From: Zygaena filipendulae
Taxonomy: Eukaryota > Arthropoda > Insecta > Lepidoptera > Zygaenidae
NCBI GenBank assembly: GCA_907165275.2
Contig: OU015679.1
Span: 1,302,001-1,366,000 of the forward strand
DNA: 64,000 bases
Reading direction: 5' to 3'
In this document: piece after piece, positions 49,960 to 60,100 of the stretch
How the letters are laid out: each line of letters begins with the position of its first letter
Position numbering within the stretch: the stretch's first letter is position 1
Notes under the pieces: generated by a model
Told to the model about the DNA's origin: nothing
What the model saw: only the letters and a program-made list of their open reading frames with translations
The model's database searches: none
Translations under genes and position numbers: made by a program

Positions 49960-50108
49960 ACGGGGTGTCATCCGCTCTAATATAATTGATTGTTTATTGA
50001 CTATGACTAAATCGACAATAATGTTTGTTTATTGTTTATTATTTGTTTTAGTTTATATTGGGTTTTTTATGCCTGGAATAAAAAGATTTATTATTATTAT
50101 TATTATTT
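49960..50108 (+). other. Element E 3' UTR with ATT-repeat tail
   Basis: 150 bp with a polyadenylation-type GGAATAAAAAG (near 50077) followed by six to seven ATT units ending at the junction with element A. Confidence 0.7.
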
Positions 50109-50736
50109 ACATATAAACTCACATTTTTGAAGTCTCACAAGTCATACCCGCATTATACAGCTTGCCGAGGACTGTCTGTATATGCTCAAAATGTAATTCC
50201 AACGATCCTGTCGTTATAATAGCTAAATCATCTAAATAATTAACGCAAAACTCTCTGACTTCTGGACCTCATATCTTGTCCATCGCACGACTGAAGCTTC
50301 CCACTGAGGTCTTTAATCCTTGAGGTAAAACGTTATAAACATACGATTTTCCATTGAAAGTGAAACCTGTGTACTTCCTACTTTCCTTACTTATTGGTAT
50401 TTGGAAATAAGCGTTATTTAAGTCGATCGTGGTTATATATTTCGCTCCATGAAATGAGTTTAAAACATCCAATTGCATTGGAGGTTTTTCGGTTTCACCA
50501 ATCATTTTCATATTTATGCCTCTAGCGTCTAATAATACTCTGATCGACCCGTCCTTCTTCAGCGTAAAAGTTAGTGGACTGCTATAGGGCGTCGACATCC
50601 TCGTTATTATGCCGTTCTTCTCCATCTCTTCTAACTTTGCTTGAAGCTTCGCCCTATAGGCATACGGTATAGGATAAGACCTATTGACTATCGGAACTTC
50701 ATCGATCATTTCTATTTTATGCTCATAGCAATTCGC
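50109..50736 (-). pseudogene. Element A pol: first half of RT
   Basis: RT fingers and palm: PYAYRAKLQAKLEEMEKNGI, SSPLTFTLKKDGSIRVLLD, YITTIDLNNAYFQIP, YNVLPQGLKTSVGSFSR, then after a TGA at 50269-50271 the same frame continues through EFCVNYLDDLAII (YLDD coded around 50227-50238). It breaks off at the element E junction. Another TGA at 50737-50739 separates it from the protease part, again with the frame kept. Confidence 0.9.
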
Positions 50737-51586
50737 TCAACCTAATTGTTCAGAGAACATTGAAGCAAATGATTTTAAAATACGTTTAAGAGTCTCTTTG
50801 CTCTTATCACTTAATTTACACCCAATTTTTATATTATTAAAAATGCTTTCAAAGTTGGAGGAGTTGATATCGCATATTGCTACAATATTCCTCCTGAACA
50901 ATCCAACGTAATGCTCCTTAGAGTCCTTAATTATGCATATACCATTTTTATCATTACATAAATCTATTATAACCCTATTTTTCCTTAACCAATCAAAACC
51001 AAATATTAAAGATCTAACTAGCTTAGGCACGATTAAAAAATTAGTTTCTATAATTAGGTCATTAAATCTAACAGGCAATAATACTATTTGCTGTATCTTG
51101 GAGCTCTTTTGTCCGAGGACACCTCTTATTTGAATCGCTTTAACTGGCATAGTGGCCAGACCTTGATTTTTCTTAGAAATCTCTAACCAGAGCTCTTCAG
51201 ATACACAAGTAATATCACTCCCTGTGTCCAGGAGAGCCTCTATCTCAAAATTGAAAATAGTCACAACGACTTCACTTTTAAAGTTTTCCAAAACCTCAAC
51301 TTCTCTCTGAGATTCGTTTAAAACAGTTTCGACACTGAGTTCTGAGATAATGACCCCCTGTTGCAGTTTATCTTGTCTGTTTTGTAGGTGCTCCACGAAG
51401 CTTTGCTGCATATCATGTAGGCCGTAGCCTAACCCTTCTCTGTGGGTTTGACCAACCAGCACGATAAAGCCCTCGGGAGTTCCTACCCAACTTTTCTCCT
51501 GGGGACCAGCCCATTTTCTTCATAATTTCGAATCCACGGTTCCTCATACTGCTGACTGCGACCGGAACCTCCTTCGCAGCCTCTAA
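50737..51586 (-). pseudogene. Element A pol N-terminus: G-patch-like domain and protease
   Basis: Entered from gag by a -1 shift at 51586. The -1 frame carries RGFEIMKKMGWSPGEKLG (about 51538-51486). After an indel near 51463-51475 the gag-register frame completes it with EGLGYG (about 51421), which together has the spacing of a G-patch. The aspartic protease follows: EALLDTGSDITCVSEELW (catalytic D near 51228) and LIFGFDWLRKNRV, then a connector to RT ending at the TGA at 50737. A G-patch upstream of the protease is uncommon; betaretroviruses carry one after theirs. Confidence 0.75.
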
Positions 51587-52557
51587 TTGTTTAAATGCGC
51601 AGCGCCTTCCACGTCCTGCACTTCTTCTACATTGCCTGACGTCACTGTCGACGTTGGCTTAGCCTCGCTGGGCCTTTTCCATTCCTTGCGGTATTTGTTT
51701 TGTAAATCTTTCTTCCAACTTTCATTGGCGCTCTTGTTATAATTTTGACGCTTTAAAGGCTGCTCATCAGCTCTGTTATCATCCATAGCCCTCAGAAACT
51801 TGGTAACCTCAGCTATTGTCTGGCTCTTCGACCAGAACCATAGGTCTTGCACATTCGTGGGGAAATGCTTCATGATATCCGAGACCAAATCCTCTTCGAG
51901 CATCTGCCTCGTTAACATCTTTGCCTGTCCAACGAGCCTAATGAAGTGATCTGACATCTTGGGACATTTCTCTTTATCCCACTTGTTGTATGCTATCTCT
52001 CTGCGTATCTTATCTTGTTCAGGTTTTCCCCAGTATGTCTCTAGGAATTCACGTTTGAAATCATCGAAATTGTACCAGCCGTCTTTATAGATTCTAGCCC
52101 AATTCTTGGCTTCCGCCTTGAGACAATCTACTGCTACCTGTATTTCACGGCCTTTTATACCTCGCCTTTTAGCAAAATAGGATTCTAAGTCCTCAAAAAA
52201 TGTCACCGGGTGCCCCTTGGTCGGTGAGCTGAAGGTCGGCTTGTCATGTTGCAAATTCGATACGTCACTCACGTAAATGACCTTTTCCTGGACTTCGGGT
52301 TCAGAGTTTTCTATTGTACCCGCTTGGGATATGTCTCCCTTCTGAACCGACTGTTTTAGCTCCTCTTCAAGCGTATCAATTTTACTTTTTAATTGCCGCG
52401 TTGTACGTTTCATAATCTTGTATAAGCGGTCGAAGTCCTTTTCCTTTGAGGGGTCCTCTTTCCCCTGGCGCTTCCTTTTGTGTTGTGGTTGGACGCTCTC
52501 TTCCGCAACATCGGCCTCCGCATGCTCCGCCTCGGGGTCCGCATTCCTCTTGCCCAT
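51583..52557 (-). CDS. Element A Gag
   Basis: 324 residues from ATG 52557 to TAG 51583. The N-terminus has a basic KRKRQGKE run near 26, a probable coiled coil at about 45-75 (LYKIMKRTTRQLKSKIDTLEEEL), then the capsid-type region of Ty3 Gag (SPTKGHPVTFFEDLESYFAKR, DCLKAEAKNWARIYKDG, DDFKREFLETYWG). The C-terminus is basic but has no CCHC knuckle, so RNA binding would rely on basic residues. A T TTA AAC slippery heptamer lies just before the stop. The frame is undamaged, in contrast to pol. Confidence 0.85.
   Translation of the reverse strand: MGKRNADPEAEHAEADVAEESVQPQHKRKRQGKEDPSKEKDFDRLYKIMKRTTRQLKSKIDTLEEELKQSVQKGDISQAGTIENSEPEVQEKVIYVSDVSNLQHDKPTFSSPTKGHPVTFFEDLESYFAKRRGIKGREIQVAVDCLKAEAKNWARIYKDGWYNFDDFKREFLETYWGKPEQDKIRREIAYNKWDKEKCPKMSDHFIRLVGQAKMLTRQMLEEDLVSDIMKHFPTNVQDLWFWSKSQTIAEVTKFLRAMDDNRADEQPLKRQNYNKSANESWKKDLQNKYRKEWKRPSEAKPTSTVTSGNVEEVQDVEGAAHLNN
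51589..51595 (-). promoter_or_regulatory. Programmed -1 frameshift site, T TTA AAC
   Basis: The heptamer is in the correct gag register (codons TTA AAC), 3 nt before the TAG stop. The -1 frame is open from there into the G-patch/protease region. This matches the X XXY YYZ rule exactly. I did not resolve a downstream pseudoknot. Confidence 0.8.
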
Positions 52558-52949
52558 TTTAATTAACTATTTACACTTATTGAGAACACTATAACTAAAT
52601 TAAATAAAGGAGAGATAAAACGAAAAACTTAATAACTACTATGGTACAATTATAATTAAACACGATATGATCGTCCTTTCGATGTCAGATAAGATTTTAG
52701 CACTGATTAGTGTCTATCAATTTTTGTGAATCACTCTCAATATTTATTGTTTATCCTTCGGCAACCTGTGAAAGCGAAACACGTTAATACCCCCAACCTT
52801 AGCCTTTGCAACGCAACCACTCCGTCGTCAGAGCCGAATCTCATAACCTTTCCATTTCACGGACAACAAATTGTAGGGTGTTACCCCCACATTTTGCTGT
52901 TTAACTAGCCATGCACTTCACGGACCTAGGCCATTTATATCAATTTTTA
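52558..52949 (-). other. Element A leader, gag-proximal part
   Basis: About 390 bp of noncoding sequence upstream of the A gag start, with no motif I recognise. Confidence 0.5.
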
Positions 52950-53127
52950 GTCAACCATGCCATTCGCTGTCGCGGTCCTTTTTATTTATTTAGTTCAACC
53001 ATGCGATCCACCGTCGCGGTCGTTTATTCGTATGTAAGCCAACCGTGCGATGCACTGTCGCGGTCGCTTTTACACTTATGTAATCCAACCATGCGATTCA
53101 CTGTCGCGGTCGCTTTTACATATCTAA
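52950..53127 (-). repeat. Four tandem repeats in the element A leader
   Basis: A unit of about 45 bp with the core CAACCATGCGATNCACTGTCGCGGTC (N marks a variable base) starts near 52952, 52997, 53040 and 53087, next to the primer site. Confidence 0.8.
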
Positions 53128-53138
53128 GCCATGATCCT

Positions 53139-53151
53139 GGTCACGGCACCA
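53139..53151 (-). promoter_or_regulatory. Primer-binding site of element A
   Basis: The minus strand reads TGGTGCCGTGACC, three bases inside the end of the 5' LTR (GTTACA at 53155). The matching tRNA was not determined. Confidence 0.65.
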
Positions 53152-53154
53152 AAT

Positions 53155-54083
53155 TGTAACTTTCACCCTCCTCCATCATTACACGAACAACATCGAAGAT
53201 GTTGAACATCTCATTTTTGGGCCAATTTCGTCTAGTAGTTAAGACCCTGTTCTACGTTGTGTTTATAATAACTTCAGTTCTTTTAGGTTGAGATACGACA
53301 CTTTAGACTTCGTGATTGCGTTACATCGAGTTAGGTTGGATAGGCTTAGTTAAATAAAACAATTAGGTATTTTTATGATTTATTGACATAGTTTTGCTGG
53401 GTGGATCCAGGCCTAGTTTAGATTTATATTATCATTATTATTGTATTCCCGTAGGAATATCTTTTAGGTCGCCCAACGTCCGTTGAGTTGGGTCGCCTCT
53501 TCCAATACATGAACAGACCTTACTTTATTCGCTAGACCTCACTCCTTCCGGTTCGCTAAACAGTTATTTGCTTGGACGTTACCCGCCCGGTGTTGGAGAG
53601 ACTCCAAAGACAGATAACCGTGGTTAATGGTGGTTCGCATAGTTGCTAACTCCCGTCTATCGACGTTAGTAGCGATAAGGATTCTGAGACAGGAATATGA
53701 TGCCCACGAGAGCACCTCCCGTACGACGTTCAAGTGCTATGTCTTTGTGCAATTGTGGCTCTCTTAGATACCAAAGATTAATATCTATGAGAGGCGGCGT
53801 AGCCCCGTCCAGCTCTACCCCACGGTAATGGCCAACCACCTGCTTAAAAGCAGTTACCACCCCCCCCCTGTGTTGCACAAGGTAGAGGATTCTCCAAATA
53901 TTATGCATGTAGCATAGTGTGACCGACATCCATCAGAGGGAGCCAGCAAAAGAGACTATACGTCCCAAGTCCGCAGACAATATCGTTGGGGGCCATAATT
54001 CGGCGGTACCGAGACCCCAGGGTACGTGTCAGCCCGAAGACCGAGGCCAGAAAGCGGATAGTTCCGCGACCTCGACACCATCC
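53155..54083 (-). repeat. Element A 5' LTR, truncated by element I
   Basis: The plus strand begins TGTAACTTTCACCC. The segment is alignable to the reverse complement of solo LTR H from 38527 down to about 37480 (shared words such as TTTTAGGTTGAGAT and CCTCTACCTTGTG). The remaining 1.6 kb expected from H is missing; element I follows at about 54084. No coding. Confidence 0.75.
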
Positions 54084-54103
54084 CTTCTTTTTTTTCCTAG
54101 TCA

Positions 54104-54720
54104 TTACACTCTTGACAGAGTGGTCGTGGTCATCGGTTCCGGATTGGTAGCACGCTTGACGACCCGTCGCCATTCTTCCCGAACCGCTGCCCTTCTAGAG
54201 CACTCGTAGAGAGAGCTATCAGCGGCAGCCTTCACCTGGTCAGTCCAGCGCATCGGTGATCTCCCGCACGGTCTTGTGCCTTCCACCTTTCCCTGCACCA
54301 CAAGACGCTCCACAGAAGCCTCTCCGCGTCGTGAAATATGGCCGAAAAATGTCAGTATTCGAGCCTGTACTATGGAGGACAGACGCTGCTTGATGCCGAG
54401 TTCCCGGAGGATGGAAGCGTTAGTTCGGAACTCAGTCCACGATTCCCCAAGCATTCTCCTCCAGCACCACATTTCCAGAGCGTCTATCCTCTTCCTCTCG
54501 ACCTCCCTTAGTGTCCAAGTCTCTGCCGCGTATAAAAATATGGGAAACACCAGTGCCCTGACGAGTCGGATCTTTGTGGCCTTCGTGATGTTCCGGTTTC
54601 TCCATATTTTATGCAGTTTGTCCATGGCCGTCCTTGCAATAGCCATGCGTCGCTTGATCTCGACAACACATCCACCATTGTTGGAAATCAGTGCTCCCAG
54701 ATAGACATATGACTGTACAA
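54104..54720 (-). pseudogene. Element I RT, C-terminal part
   Basis: The minus-strand frame shows SYVYLGALISNNGGCVVEIKR, RLVRALVFPIFLYAAETWTL, DALEMWCWRRMLG and ASILRELGI, the C-terminal block common to RTE-like RTs, ending TTLSRV at 54104. Residues called above 54720 are K. The last 7 bases are the K duplication (54714-54720). Confidence 0.85.
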
Positions 54721-55694
54721 TGACTTCGTCGCCGACCTCGGAGGCGATCGGACGTGCCGCGGAGCTCCGTGCCATTTATACCTTGTTACCAAGTTAACTT
54801 TGCCGTCTGTGAAATTATTTTCTCGTTCTCGTGCCCGCTGACGCCGTTAGCGGCGCCGCCCAGTTCGAGAAACCAACCGCAAATACCGCCGTGCCGCGAG
54901 TGCGAGTGTGACGGACGATATAGTCGCCGAGCCCCGCCTTCGCCGCGCTGCGGTGAGTGTTTGCTGCGTTGTACTCTGAGAGTGTGTGTGTGTGACGGAC
55001 GTTAATCGCCGAGCCACACCACTGCGAGTGGGAGTGAGACGGAGGACCGACGGACACTTTGTGCCTCGCTCTTCCACGCGGGACCATTACGGCCGTGTTG
55101 TGTGCGTGCGACTGTGTGCGTGATTAGGTATTAAGTTGTATGTAAACATTGTTTCTATTATTAGACTTGCTAAGGAATGCGGACGACAGGTGCGCGCAGT
55201 AGGTATTGCCGCATGTAAACATTGCGATCTATTTTTAGATCGCTTGTTTATCTCGTTTGTGCGCTTATGACTATTATATTTGTTTGCCGTTTTTGCTACT
55301 TTAATTATTATTTTGCTATTATTTACCTGTGCATAGACTAGTATATCTAGCTGCCGTACTTTTAGTGTGTGTTTTATTATTTAGGTATTTTAGCAGGGCG
55401 GACGGACCCATACTGCGTATGATATGATACCTACCTATATTGTGTTGTAAATATATCTATGCTGTACATTTAATTACTGTGTTACTATTAGACATTAGAA
55501 CATTGCTAGTTTTAGGTATTATTAGTATTATTATAGTTGTAGCGTTACTATTAGCCTTAGGTATTTACTGCTAATATTTTTGTGTCGTGTGCGCGTGCGC
55601 GTCGCGCCTGTGTATATAAAAATTTAGCGACTATCTGTCTGTATATTGTGTACTCTGTTAACATTATCAGTGAACTTCGCGGACTTTTAGTGCG
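54721..55694 (+). other. Element K 5' UTR
   Basis: A GC-rich first 400 bp followed by an AT-rich stretch up to the ORF1 ATG. Likely carries the internal promoter; no motif can be singled out. Short frames here are not supported as genes. Confidence 0.6.
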
Positions 55695-57155
55695 ATGGAT
55701 AGGGACGAGGAGGAGCAGGAGCGCGAGCGCCAGCTCCTCGCTGCTGCCATGGCGGAAAAGGAGCTGGAGTTAGAGGCGCTACAGCAGATGCAGGAGGAGG
55801 CCGGCTTCAGACCGCGAAGCTCCTTACTGCGCACCCCTCCTGGCGGGTTCTCGGCAACAATCGTGACGACGCCCATGGAGGAGCAGGTAGGGCAAGAGGT
55901 GCAGCCCATGGACGTCGTGCAGCCAGCTACCCAACCTGCCAAGCGCCTGCTGTCTTCCCCGGAGGAGGTCCAGGAGTCGGTGCGGAGAAGGGTCCAGCGT
56001 GCTAGGCAAATCGCGGCCCCACCGCTGGCTGGCATCGTGAGCGGTGAACCCGAGGCGGACGTTACGACTATGGTGGATTCGGGGCCGCTTTTCGGGCTCA
56101 GCCGGGAACAGTTATTGGGAGCAGCGCACAAGGCGGCCCGCGGTATTGCCGCATGCGCGACTTCGCATGCCTCAAAGCTGAACAAGTCAGAGATAGCGAA
56201 GATTGGCGGACATAGCCAGGAGCTGCTGGCGGTGGTGGCCACCCTGGTCACAAAACTTGGCGAAGCAGAAATTAGGGTGAGGGACGCCCAGCTGGCGGCG
56301 TCAGCTGCCGGGAGTGCGCCTGTACAAGTGACCCAGCCCGCCGGCGGCGTTTTGAGTTATGCCAACGCCCTGAAAACCAGGAATAACGTTATGGTGCCGA
56401 GGCCTCAGCAAGGCCCAATTATGGCAATTTATCCAACGGAGGAGGCGAAGGAGAGCTTGCCCACTGCTGACGCCACGAAGGAGGCGCTTAAGAAGGCCGT
56501 GAACCCGAGCACTCTTGGTGCCCAGGTGCGCCGGGTGCGCAGAGTTGGCAACGCGGGCGTTCTTATCGAGACGACGAACGTCGAGGCGGCGGCAAAACTC
56601 AAGCAATCGCTGCCGGCGTCGCTTCGGTGCGTGGAGCCAAAAAAGCGCAGGCCACTTGTGGCTCTCCACCGGGTGGAGGGGGACCCGGCGCATGAGGACC
56701 TTGTGGCCGCGGTCTACGACCAAAACTTGCGGGAGGACGCATCTTGGACGCTGGAGGAGCTCAAGACGGAAATGAAGCCGGCCTTTCGCCGGCCGATGAG
56801 CGGAGGCAGGTGCAGGCTGGTGGTCCTTGACTGCAGCCACAGATTGAGGGACGCGCTCGTGGCCCGAGAACGACTCTTTATTGGTTGGGAGTCGGTACTG
56901 GTGAGTGACCACTTAGGTATCACGTGCTGCCTGAAGTGCCAGCAGTACGGCCACCCTGCTAAGTTCTGCAAGGCCAAGGAGGACATTTGTAGCAGATGCG
57001 GCGAGGCTGGCCATCGGAAGGACGCCTGCAAGTCTGAAGTTGTAAGGTGCGCGACGTGCAAGACGTTCGGCAAGCCAGACGCCCACAGTACTATGTCGCC
57101 GGAGTGCCCGGCGCGCAGATTCGCAGAGGAGCGGTACGTCGCCACGGTATTTTGA
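55695..57155 (+). CDS. Element K ORF1: gag-like protein
   Basis: 486 residues. The N-terminus is charged and coiled-coil-prone (EEEQERERQLLAAAMAEKEL). The middle is helical. The folded region around 270-380 (VRRVRRVGNAGVLIETTN, then LVVLDCSHRLRD) resembles the RRM-like domain of R1/I-type gag proteins. Three C-terminal knuckles follow: CLKCQQYGHPAKFC, CSRCGEAGHRKDAC and CATCKTFGKPDAHSTMSPEC. It would assemble on the element RNA. The stop TGA (57153-57155) overlaps the ORF2 ATG in TGATG, indicating coupled translation. Confidence 0.92.
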   Translation: MDRDEEEQERERQLLAAAMAEKELELEALQQMQEEAGFRPRSSLLRTPPGGFSATIVTTPMEEQVGQEVQPMDVVQPATQPAKRLLSSPEEVQESVRRRVQRARQIAAPPLAGIVSGEPEADVTTMVDSGPLFGLSREQLLGAAHKAARGIAACATSHASKLNKSEIAKIGGHSQELLAVVATLVTKLGEAEIRVRDAQLAASAAGSAPVQVTQPAGGVLSYANALKTRNNVMVPRPQQGPIMAIYPTEEAKESLPTADATKEALKKAVNPSTLGAQVRRVRRVGNAGVLIETTNVEAAAKLKQSLPASLRCVEPKKRRPLVALHRVEGDPAHEDLVAAVYDQNLREDASWTLEELKTEMKPAFRRPMSGGRCRLVVLDCSHRLRDALVARERLFIGWESVLVSDHLGITCCLKCQQYGHPAKFCKAKEDICSRCGEAGHRKDACKSEVVRCATCKTFGKPDAHSTMSPECPARRFAEERYVATVF

Positions 57156-60100
57156 TGGCCAGTACGCTACACCTCAGATTAGGCCAGCTCAACTTACAGG
57201 GCTCCCGCGCGGCAACCGACGAGCTCCCCGCGATCATGCGGGAGCGCGGCCTCGACGTCGTCCTGGTCCAGGAACATTATCCGAGGCCGTTAATCGTGAC
57301 CGTCCAGGGCGCACCTACGGCTAAGGCCGGCATCGTGGTGCGGAGCGGCGATATCACTTGTACGGCCCTGCACCATCTGTCGAACGCCCACTGCGCGGTA
57401 GCGCACATCAGCGGGGGCGGGCAGAGTCTCCACGTCGTCAGCGCGTACTTCCAGTACTCGGACGACGTCGCCGTGCACATTCACCACCTGCGCCGAGTAC
57501 TGGAGTCTCTGCGCGGCCGGGACATCGTGGTCGGCGTGGACTGCAATGCCCACTCACCGCTGTGGTTTTGCGAGCGCCGGCAGTACGAGGGGAGAGGGCC
57601 GGACACCGAGTATCGCCGAAACCAGGTCGAGGGTTTCCTGCTCGGCACTGGTCTCCGCATCGCCAACATCGAGGGACAGCCGCCTACCTTCTGCGGCCCA
57701 AACGGTGCGTCCAACGTGGACCTCACCCTTACGCGCGGAAGCATTAGGGTGAGTAACTGGACGGTGCATGAGGGAGCGAGCGTGAGCGACCACCAGCTCA
57801 TCACATTCATCGTGAACTCGCCACTGGCACGAGGGCCTGCTACATCGGCGCGCATCTATGCGGAGGAACCGAAGTCTTATCGGGACCGCGGGGTGAACTG
57901 GAGGCGCTTTCGCGCCTGCCTACACCATCGGATGGGGCGACTTGTGACCAACGCCGGAGCGGATAGGATTTGCTCCGTTTTTAGTGAAATACTCGGGCGT
58001 ACAGCTGGCGATTGCTTGGGCGTGAAAAGGGCGAGAGACGACACCGGATACGAATGGTGGTCTCCCGCCTTGGACGTGCTTCGTCGAGAGCACGGCAGGG
58101 CGCGCAGGGTTTGGCAGCGTGCTCGTGCCGCTGCAGGCGATGCTGAGCCCCGTCTCCGCGCGGCGTACCATGAGGTGCGCAGCCGTTACCGGAAGGCAAT
58201 GGCCGAGGCGGAGCTCAGGTTCAACAGGGACGTTGCTGAGGCTGGAAATCACGATCCGTGGGGGCTGGCGTATCGCGCCGCTTCAGGCCGCGTGCGCCCG
58301 CCGTCGAATGTGATTTCTGGCACTCGATTAGTAGAGGGGTTTGCCGAAAATGATGTGGACGCGATGCGTGGCCTGCTGTGCTCTTTGTGCCCCGACGATG
58401 ACATTGGCCGGGACTCTGTGCATCATCGACAGCTGAGGCTCGCGGCCGCGTGCTTGCCTTCGGGAGGAGACGCGGATCCAATCAGCGGGGACCGGCTTTG
58501 GTGGCACATTAGGCAGATGCCAAACAAGGCCCCGGGACTGGATGGGATAACGGCCCGCATCCTGCGGCAGGCGTGGCCGGCATGTGCTAGTGAGCTGACG
58601 TATGCCTTGGGCGCTTGCGTCCGTGAAGGCGTCTTTCCTAATGTGTGGAAGAAGGGTAGGCTAGTGGTCATCCCGAAGTGTAACGGCAAGCCTTTATCCG
58701 ATCCGAAGGCGTACCGCCCAATTACTCTGTTGCCGGTAATTGGAAAGCTACTTGAGCGTGTAATTTTAGATTGTGTCCCGTCTATCGCGACAAGGATATC
58801 CGAGCATCAACACGGTTTTGTCAGAGGTAGGTCGACCGTAACGGCCTTACAAGCGGTGCTCGACGTTCCACAGCACACGACGATGCCATACGTACAGGCT
58901 ATCATGTTGGACATTTCGGGGGCCTTCGACAACGCCTGGTGGCCGATGATCCTCGTAAAGATCAAGCAGAGTGGCTGCCCACCCAACGTTTACAAAATGC
59001 TGTTGGATTATTTCACAAACAGACAGGTGGGGATGTTTGTGGGCCATCGGGCGACGTGGAAGAAGTCCACAATGGGGTGCCCTCAAGGATCAGTTTTGGG
59101 CCCGGCGCTGTGGAACGTCCTCATGGATGATCTTTTGCGGCTACCGCTTCCGGATGGGTCAAGGCTTGTCGCGTATGCCGATGATGTCACCGTCCTGATT
59201 GAGGCGCGGTCCAGGGCTGATATAGAGCGGAAGGCGGACGAGATTCTCAGGGCGGTTGCTGACTGGGGCGCGCGAAATCGCCTGGGATTCTCCTCTGCAA
59301 AATCCCAGGCGATGACGATTAAGGGCCGCTTCCAGCAGCCGCCCACTATCAGGCTGGAGGGGGCCTCGGTTAAGGCGGTTTCTGAGGCGAGGCTGCTGGG
59401 CGTAGTGATCGATAACACCAGATCCTACGCCCCGCATGCACGATACATGGGTGAGCGCGCGGCGAACTGCTTCGGCAAAATGTCGCGCGTCTCGGCTAGC
59501 TCGTGGGGCGTTAAATTCAAAACGTTGAGTTTTGTGTATCGTGGCACGTACGTGGCCACAATTACTTATGCGGCGCTGGTCTGGTTCCGGCGGGCGGCGC
59601 TTCACGTCGTCCGCAGCCCCCTTTTGCGGACACAAAGACCATCGTTGATTCTTTTGACAAAAGCGTACGGTTCTGTGAGCACCGCTGCTCTCCCTGTCTT
59701 AGCGGGGGTTCTCCCTGCGGACTTGGAAGTGACGCGTGCTGGTAGGCAGGAGGAAGCCAGGGTAGGGCTCTTTGGCGCCGAGTGGCGAAGGCGAAAGAGA
59801 GCGATCCTTGACGGAGTAGTCGAGGAGTGGCAGGCGCGGTGGGCCGAGGTGGATAAGGGTCGGGATCTCTTCCGGTTCTTCCCGGACGTGAGCGTGCGGT
59901 TGAGGTCGACTTTCGTGGAGCCGGACTACGTTGTCTCGCAGCTGTTAACTGGACACGGCATGTTCAGAGGGAGGTTGCGGGACCTAGCCCTGAGTGAGAC
60001 CGGCCTCTGTTATTGCGGTGTCACCGACGAATACCGGGACCATGTGCTATGGGATTGCCGGCTGTACGCTCGGGAGCGCCGGGCGTTGCTTGCGCAAGTA

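Larger units (their letters stand above)
25541..50108 (+). mobile_element. Element E: plus-strand APE-type non-LTR element, split by three insertions
   Basis: Reading through F, H and C, E comprises ORF1 (25.55-25.94 and 35.28-35.51 kb), endonuclease (35.51-35.85 and 38.53-39.60 kb), RT (48.55-49.96 kb) and a 3' end with ATT repeats at 50089-50108. H and C leave 4-bp duplications and F an 11-bp one. The frame arithmetic closes across H (2,685 bp) and C (8,954 bp). E has a frameshift near 38858 and another in ORF1 near 35415. It is inserted in element A's RT. The clade is uncertain (L2/CR1-like by appearance). The 5' limit is approximate. Confidence 0.88.
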
